The notes beneath the pieces were generated by a model, which was not told where the DNA came from, made no database searches, and worked only from the letters and a program-made list of their open reading frames with translations. A DNA stretch of 64,000 bases. Source: MED660 sp002691025. Its GTDB lineage: Bacteria > Myxococcota_A > UBA9160 > UBA4427. The DNA lies in NCBI GenBank assembly GCA_002170485.2, contig NHDZ02000118.1, positions 1-64,000 of the forward strand. Direction: 5' to 3'. The translations under genes and the position numbers were made by a program. Shown one piece after another: positions 61,322 to 64,000 of this stretch. How positions within the stretch are numbered: position 1 is the stretch's first letter; each line of letters starts with the position of its first letter.

Positions 61322-62443
61322 ATGATCTTTCGACATTTCTCAGACCCCACACAAAATCGGAACAGNTATCTCGTCGCTTCCACCCTCACACGTGAAGCGG
61401 CGATCATCGACCCGCTGGAAACCTGTATGGATGGATACGAAGCCTTCCTGGACCAGCGTGGACTGAAATTGGTCTACACGCTTCAGACACGCAACGATCG
61501 CTCCAGCACACGAGCCGGGCAGACGCTCCGCATGCGCCGAGCCTCCTCCCAGATTCTTCCCTTCCAGGCCGTCGCACTCGATCCCGAGTCGGCCAAGCCC
61601 ATTGATCACNGAGCCAAACCCGGAGCGAGTTTCGCCCTGGGCGATCTCACAATNGAAACCGTCGAGCCCTTGTCTTCNGGAGACTGNGAAGTTTCCTATC
61701 GGGTCTGTGACTACGTCTTTTCGCCCAACGAAATTCGTATCGTCGACACGGATACGAATGCGACGNGCCTGTCGTCGACTTTTGAGTCTGCCGAAACCGG
61801 GCCGAACGGAGCTCCTCGATCCGAAAGTGGAAAATTGATCAACAACCGCCGAACCACACGAGAGGGCGTTCCCGTGGAGATGTTGATCCTCGAAGACCTC
61901 CACTCAAGCCTGATCGAAAAATCCTTCAGCCCCAAAGAGGCTCGGGTGGTGGCGACCTACATCAACTTCCTGGAGGACAACAAGTTCNTTCACCCGGCGG
62001 CGTCCGAACTCGCCTCCATGCTCGAAAACGTAGACCGCACAGCCGTTCATGTCCTGGTCCACAACATCCGTTGGAAGCAGATCGAACAAGGCCGACTCCC
62101 TGTCGTTCTATCGGGACAGACGTCCAAGTGGCTTCGGGAACTCCAGACCANGCCGAAATTCACGGATCACGAGAAGGAATTCCTCGACGCATACCTGAGG
62201 CTTGTGGANCGAAANCAACGACCGCCGTCCGGGCCTGATGTCGCGCGAGAACTTTCCGGTGATCGATCGGTTCAATGGATCCGGAAGCGGGCCCACACCA
62301 TCCGTCGGAAGCAGAAGGAGTTCAACCAGCCCATTCTCATCCTGAGCCGGAAAAGCCCCCGACCTCATCCGATCCGAAGCTACGCGAGCGCGCGAGGAAC
62401 AGAACATCAGCTACACCCGAACGTGGCACGATATACAGCCTGA
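61322..62443 (+). CDS. Metal-site-free metallo-beta-lactamase fold fused to tandem winged-helix-like modules
   Basis: A 373-residue protein. Residues 1-155 follow the persulfide-dioxygenase (ETHE1)-type MBL plan: MIFRHFSDP, EAAIIDPLE, LGLKLVYTLQT, GASFALGDL, EVSYRVCDYVF. Yet the HxHxDH site is RNDRSS (57-62), the TPGHT site PLSxGD, and the metal Asp (VFTGD in relatives) VFSPN. Residues 203-264 and 281-342 are two alike modules ending HNIRWKQIEQGRLPVVLS and RRKQKEFNQPILILS, winged-helix-like. A ligand-sensing DNA-binding protein is inferred. GAGGAG precedes the ATG. A strong hairpin separates it from the kinase gene. Confidence 0.7.
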   Translation: MIFRHFSDPTQNRNXYLVASTLTREAAIIDPLETCMDGYEAFLDQRGLKLVYTLQTRNDRSSTRAGQTLRMRRASSQILPFQAVALDPESAKPIDHXAKPGASFALGDLTXETVEPLSXGDXEVSYRVCDYVFSPNEIRIVDTDTNATXLSSTFESAETGPNGAPRSESGKLINNRRTTREGVPVEMLILEDLHSSLIEKSFSPKEARVVATYINFLEDNKFXHPAASELASMLENVDRTAVHVLVHNIRWKQIEQGRLPVVLSGQTSKWLRELQTXPKFTDHEKEFLDAYLRLVXRXQRPPSGPDVARELSGDRSVQWIRKRAHTIRRKQKEFNQPILILSRKSPRPHPIRSYASARGTEHQLHPNVARYTA

Positions 62444-62523
62444 GCGAGATTCCACAGGGCCTGTCAAGCATCCTGGAGCGGGCGGTAATACCTAGCCNAG
62501 AAAAGCACCAATGAGGCACGAAG

Positions 62524-62559
62524 GACGAGCGGTGGCAATNCAGTTTGCCACCGCTCGTC
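62524..62559 (+). terminator. 15-bp inverted repeat, possible terminator
   Basis: GACGAGCGGTGGCAA (62524-62538) and TTGCCACCGCTCGTC (62545-62559) form a perfect 15-bp stem with a 6-nt loop containing one N. It follows the pseudo-MBL gene by 80 nt. TGCGCTTGTGG follows, so there is no clean T run, but the stem is strong and also symmetric for the minus strand. Confidence 0.55.
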
Positions 62560-62670
62560 TGCGCTTGTGGCCCTGCCCGGTAATCGGCCTTCACCGAAAA
62601 TTCCAAATCGCGCTAGTCTGCGTTGAGCAATCAATCGGGTCCAAGCAGGCCCTTTTCCCATGGCCCTGAA

Positions 62671-63717
62671 ATGCATTCTCCCTCCCCACGACTCAAGCAG
62701 NTTCTTCTTNCGCTNTTNGCACTCGCCGCATCAGCCCTGATGTTGTGNGGTTACACGGCATGGAATCTGTCTTCTGAACTCCAATTCCTTGAAACCACAC
62801 TCGCGACGCANGAGCAGATGGAATCGATCCGGATCTCCGTCCAGAACGCCTTCCTCTTGATGGGAATCCTGCTCGTCGCACTCATGGCGATTCNTGTCCT
62901 TCTCTGGANATCAGCCANANGNCCNATCCATGAACNGCAGGATTNNCCCCAGGAGATCAGCACAGANGNTNANAGCCTCCATCAGGGCAGCGAAGCCACC
63001 CCAAGAGATCGGATACAGAAGCTGATCACTCTTTCATTGGCCGAGAAGAAGACCATCTCTGCTGAAATCGCCGCTTCCATGGCTCACGACATCCGGAACC
63101 CCATGGCTGCAATACAAATGAGTCTTTCAAATCTCAGAGCCGATCTTCAAGACGAAGAACTGGCCGAGCGAGCGGAGCGGATCTCCGCCGAAGTCATCCG
63201 GATGAGTCGCATCGTCACCCAGGCGGTCGACTCGACTCGGGTCGAAATCGAGGAGCCTTCACTGATAGGCTTGTCCGAGGCGGTGGATGAAATCATCCAA
63301 CTGATGGAATTCCAGNTGCCACCGTCCGTCACCGTCAAGAATCAAGTGNCTGAAGACCTGCACTGCAACCTCCCGCAGAACCGATTCGAAGAAGCGCTCA
63401 TGAACCTCATCGCCAACAGTGCCGAAGCCNTCGGNGAANAGGCCGGCCTGATACAGATCAGCGCCGAAGTCACGGGGACAGATCTCGCGCTCAGCGTCGC
63501 CGATGACGGCCCTGGATTCCCGGAAGAAATCCTCAAGTCCGGCGGACGGGCGCTCACACAGAACAGGCTCAGCGGAGAGCACTTCAGACTCATCATCGCT
63601 CGGCGAATCACTCGGGACGTCGGTGGCANCCTCAAGCTGTCGAACGAGCCGACCGAAGATGGCGAGCACGGCGCCCGNGTCGTTTTGTTGCTACCTTCGT
63701 GCGTTGACGATGGCTGA
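62671..63717 (+). CDS. Two-TM sensor histidine kinase
   Basis: About 348 residues (ATG 62671 assumed; no ribosome site is visible and a TTG at 62623 is in frame). Two TM helices (about 12-34 and 60-80) flank a short periplasmic loop of about 25 residues. HisKA: MAHDIRNPMAAIQMSLSNL with the phospho-acceptor His. HATPase: NLIANSAEA (N box), ADDGPGFPEE (G1), and GEHFRLIIARRI followed by a C-terminal VVLLLP. The short sensor suggests membrane- or ligand-stress sensing. It overlaps the regulator gene by 8 nt. Confidence 0.88.
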   Translation: MHSPSPRLKQXLLXXXALAASALMLXGYTAWNLSSELQFLETTLATXEQMESIRISVQNAFLLMGILLVALMAIXVLLWXSAXXXIHEXQDXPQEISTXXXSLHQGSEATPRDRIQKLITLSLAEKKTISAEIAASMAHDIRNPMAAIQMSLSNLRADLQDEELAERAERISAEVIRMSRIVTQAVDSTRVEIEEPSLIGLSEAVDEIIQLMEFQXPPSVTVKNQVXEDLHCNLPQNRFEEALMNLIANSAEAXXEXAGLIQISAEVTGTDLALSVADDGPGFPEEILKSGGRALTQNRLSGEHFRLIIARRITRDVGGXLKLSNEPTEDGEHGAXVVLLLPSCVDDG

Positions 63718-64000
63718 CACTCTACTGCTGATTGAGGATGAGGAATTCCTCGCGACCGAACTCGCGGCGCACTTCAAGAAAGAAGGCTGGGACGTCGTCC
63801 ATCATGTGAGTGTGGCCGGTGCCCGCAGTGCCCTGCTTCAAAACGGCCTCTCTCCACTGGTCGTGATTTCAGACATGAACCTTCCCGATGGCAATGCCCT
63901 CGACCTCCTGGAAGAAGCGCGAGGCCAGCACCTGACCTCTGAATGGCTCTTCTTGACGGGGTACGGAACCGTGGCTGACTCTGTGAGGGCTCTGCGACTG
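63710..64000 (+). CDS. Response regulator receiver domain (cut by window edge)
   Basis: The ATG at 63710 lies inside the kinase gene's last codons. The 97 visible residues are a receiver: LLIEDEEFLATEL (acid pocket), VVISDMNLPDGNALD with phospho-acceptor Asp, FLTGYGTVADSVRAL with Thr and the start of alpha4-beta5. The style (SDMNLPDG, TGYGTVADSV) resembles NtrC-family receivers, so an AAA+ and Fis-type HTH may follow beyond the window, but this is not visible. It is the partner of the sensor kinase. Confidence 0.87.
   Translation, partial: MADTLLLIEDEEFLATELAAHFKKEGWDVVHHVSVAGARSALLQNGLSPLVVISDMNLPDGNALDLLEEARGQHLTSEWLFLTGYGTVADSVRALRL

Overview
GC-rich, gene-dense bacterial chromosome (about 50 genes, short spacers, many ATGA or TGATG overlaps), with no mobile element, CRISPR array or rRNA. 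Scattered single N calls, mostly at third codon positions, suggest a draft or metagenome-derived consensus. The gene content (hrcA-grpE-dnaK-dnaJ cluster, fused TrpE-TrpG, eukaryote-type glutamine synthetase II, Sco1/PCuAC copper chaperones, ATP-grasp/7TM/retropepsin triad, Cys-rich secreted proteins, many lipid or steroid-type catabolic enzymes) points to a free-living Gram-negative, plausibly of deltaproteobacterial grade (Myxococcota/Desulfobacterota-like). TrpE(G) and GSII would also fit alphaproteobacteria, so the lineage is not settled.

Region 1 (1-7.5 kb, minus strand) is a proteostasis block: hrcA, grpE, dnaK, dnaJ, a large periplasmic-binding-protein-type lipoprotein, then the first 44 codons of lon, cut by the window edge and served by its own promoter. 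Region 2 (7.6-20 kb) holds a Cys-nucleophile alpha/beta hydrolase, hemW divergent from a two-domain M16 peptidase, a PspC protein, gamma-glutamyltransferase, tRNA-Phe(GAA), a complete trp attenuator (16-residue leader peptide with tandem Trp codons) in front of trpE(G), convergent glnII, and the sco1/PCuAC pair. Region 3 (20-28.5 kb) has SDRs, an SGNH esterase, an acyl-CoA ligase, an epimerase, a hydrolase, a peroxiredoxin and small proteins.

Region 4 (28.5-32.5 kb, minus) is an operon of a retropepsin-like lipoprotein, an inactive-transglutaminase/7TM protein, a RimK-like ATP-grasp ligase and a ModA-like binding protein. Region 5 (32.6-49 kb) carries an alkaline phosphatase, an M19 dipeptidase, a sugar isomerase-like protein, a DJ-1 family protein, a P450 divergent from an acyl-CoA dehydrogenase, a DUF3604 protein, a stand-alone PabC-like enzyme, an F420/LLM oxidoreductase, an ABA4-like protein, a thiolase-like/DUF35 pair resembling steroid side-chain aldolases, an HD hydrolase and an amidase.

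Region 6 (49-64 kb) has a TetR-RND efflux operon divergent from an acyl-CoA ligase across a palindromic intergenic region, an NAD-dependent epimerase, a second P450, a sugar kinase, an SDR, and finally an unusual protein in which a metallo-beta-lactamase fold has lost its metal ligands and carries two tandem winged-helix-like modules. It is followed by a sensor kinase and a receiver-domain regulator that runs off the window. The P450s, acyl-CoA ligases, acyl-CoA dehydrogenase, SDRs, LLM enzyme and thiolase/DUF35 pair together suggest catabolism of branched lipids or sterol-like compounds.
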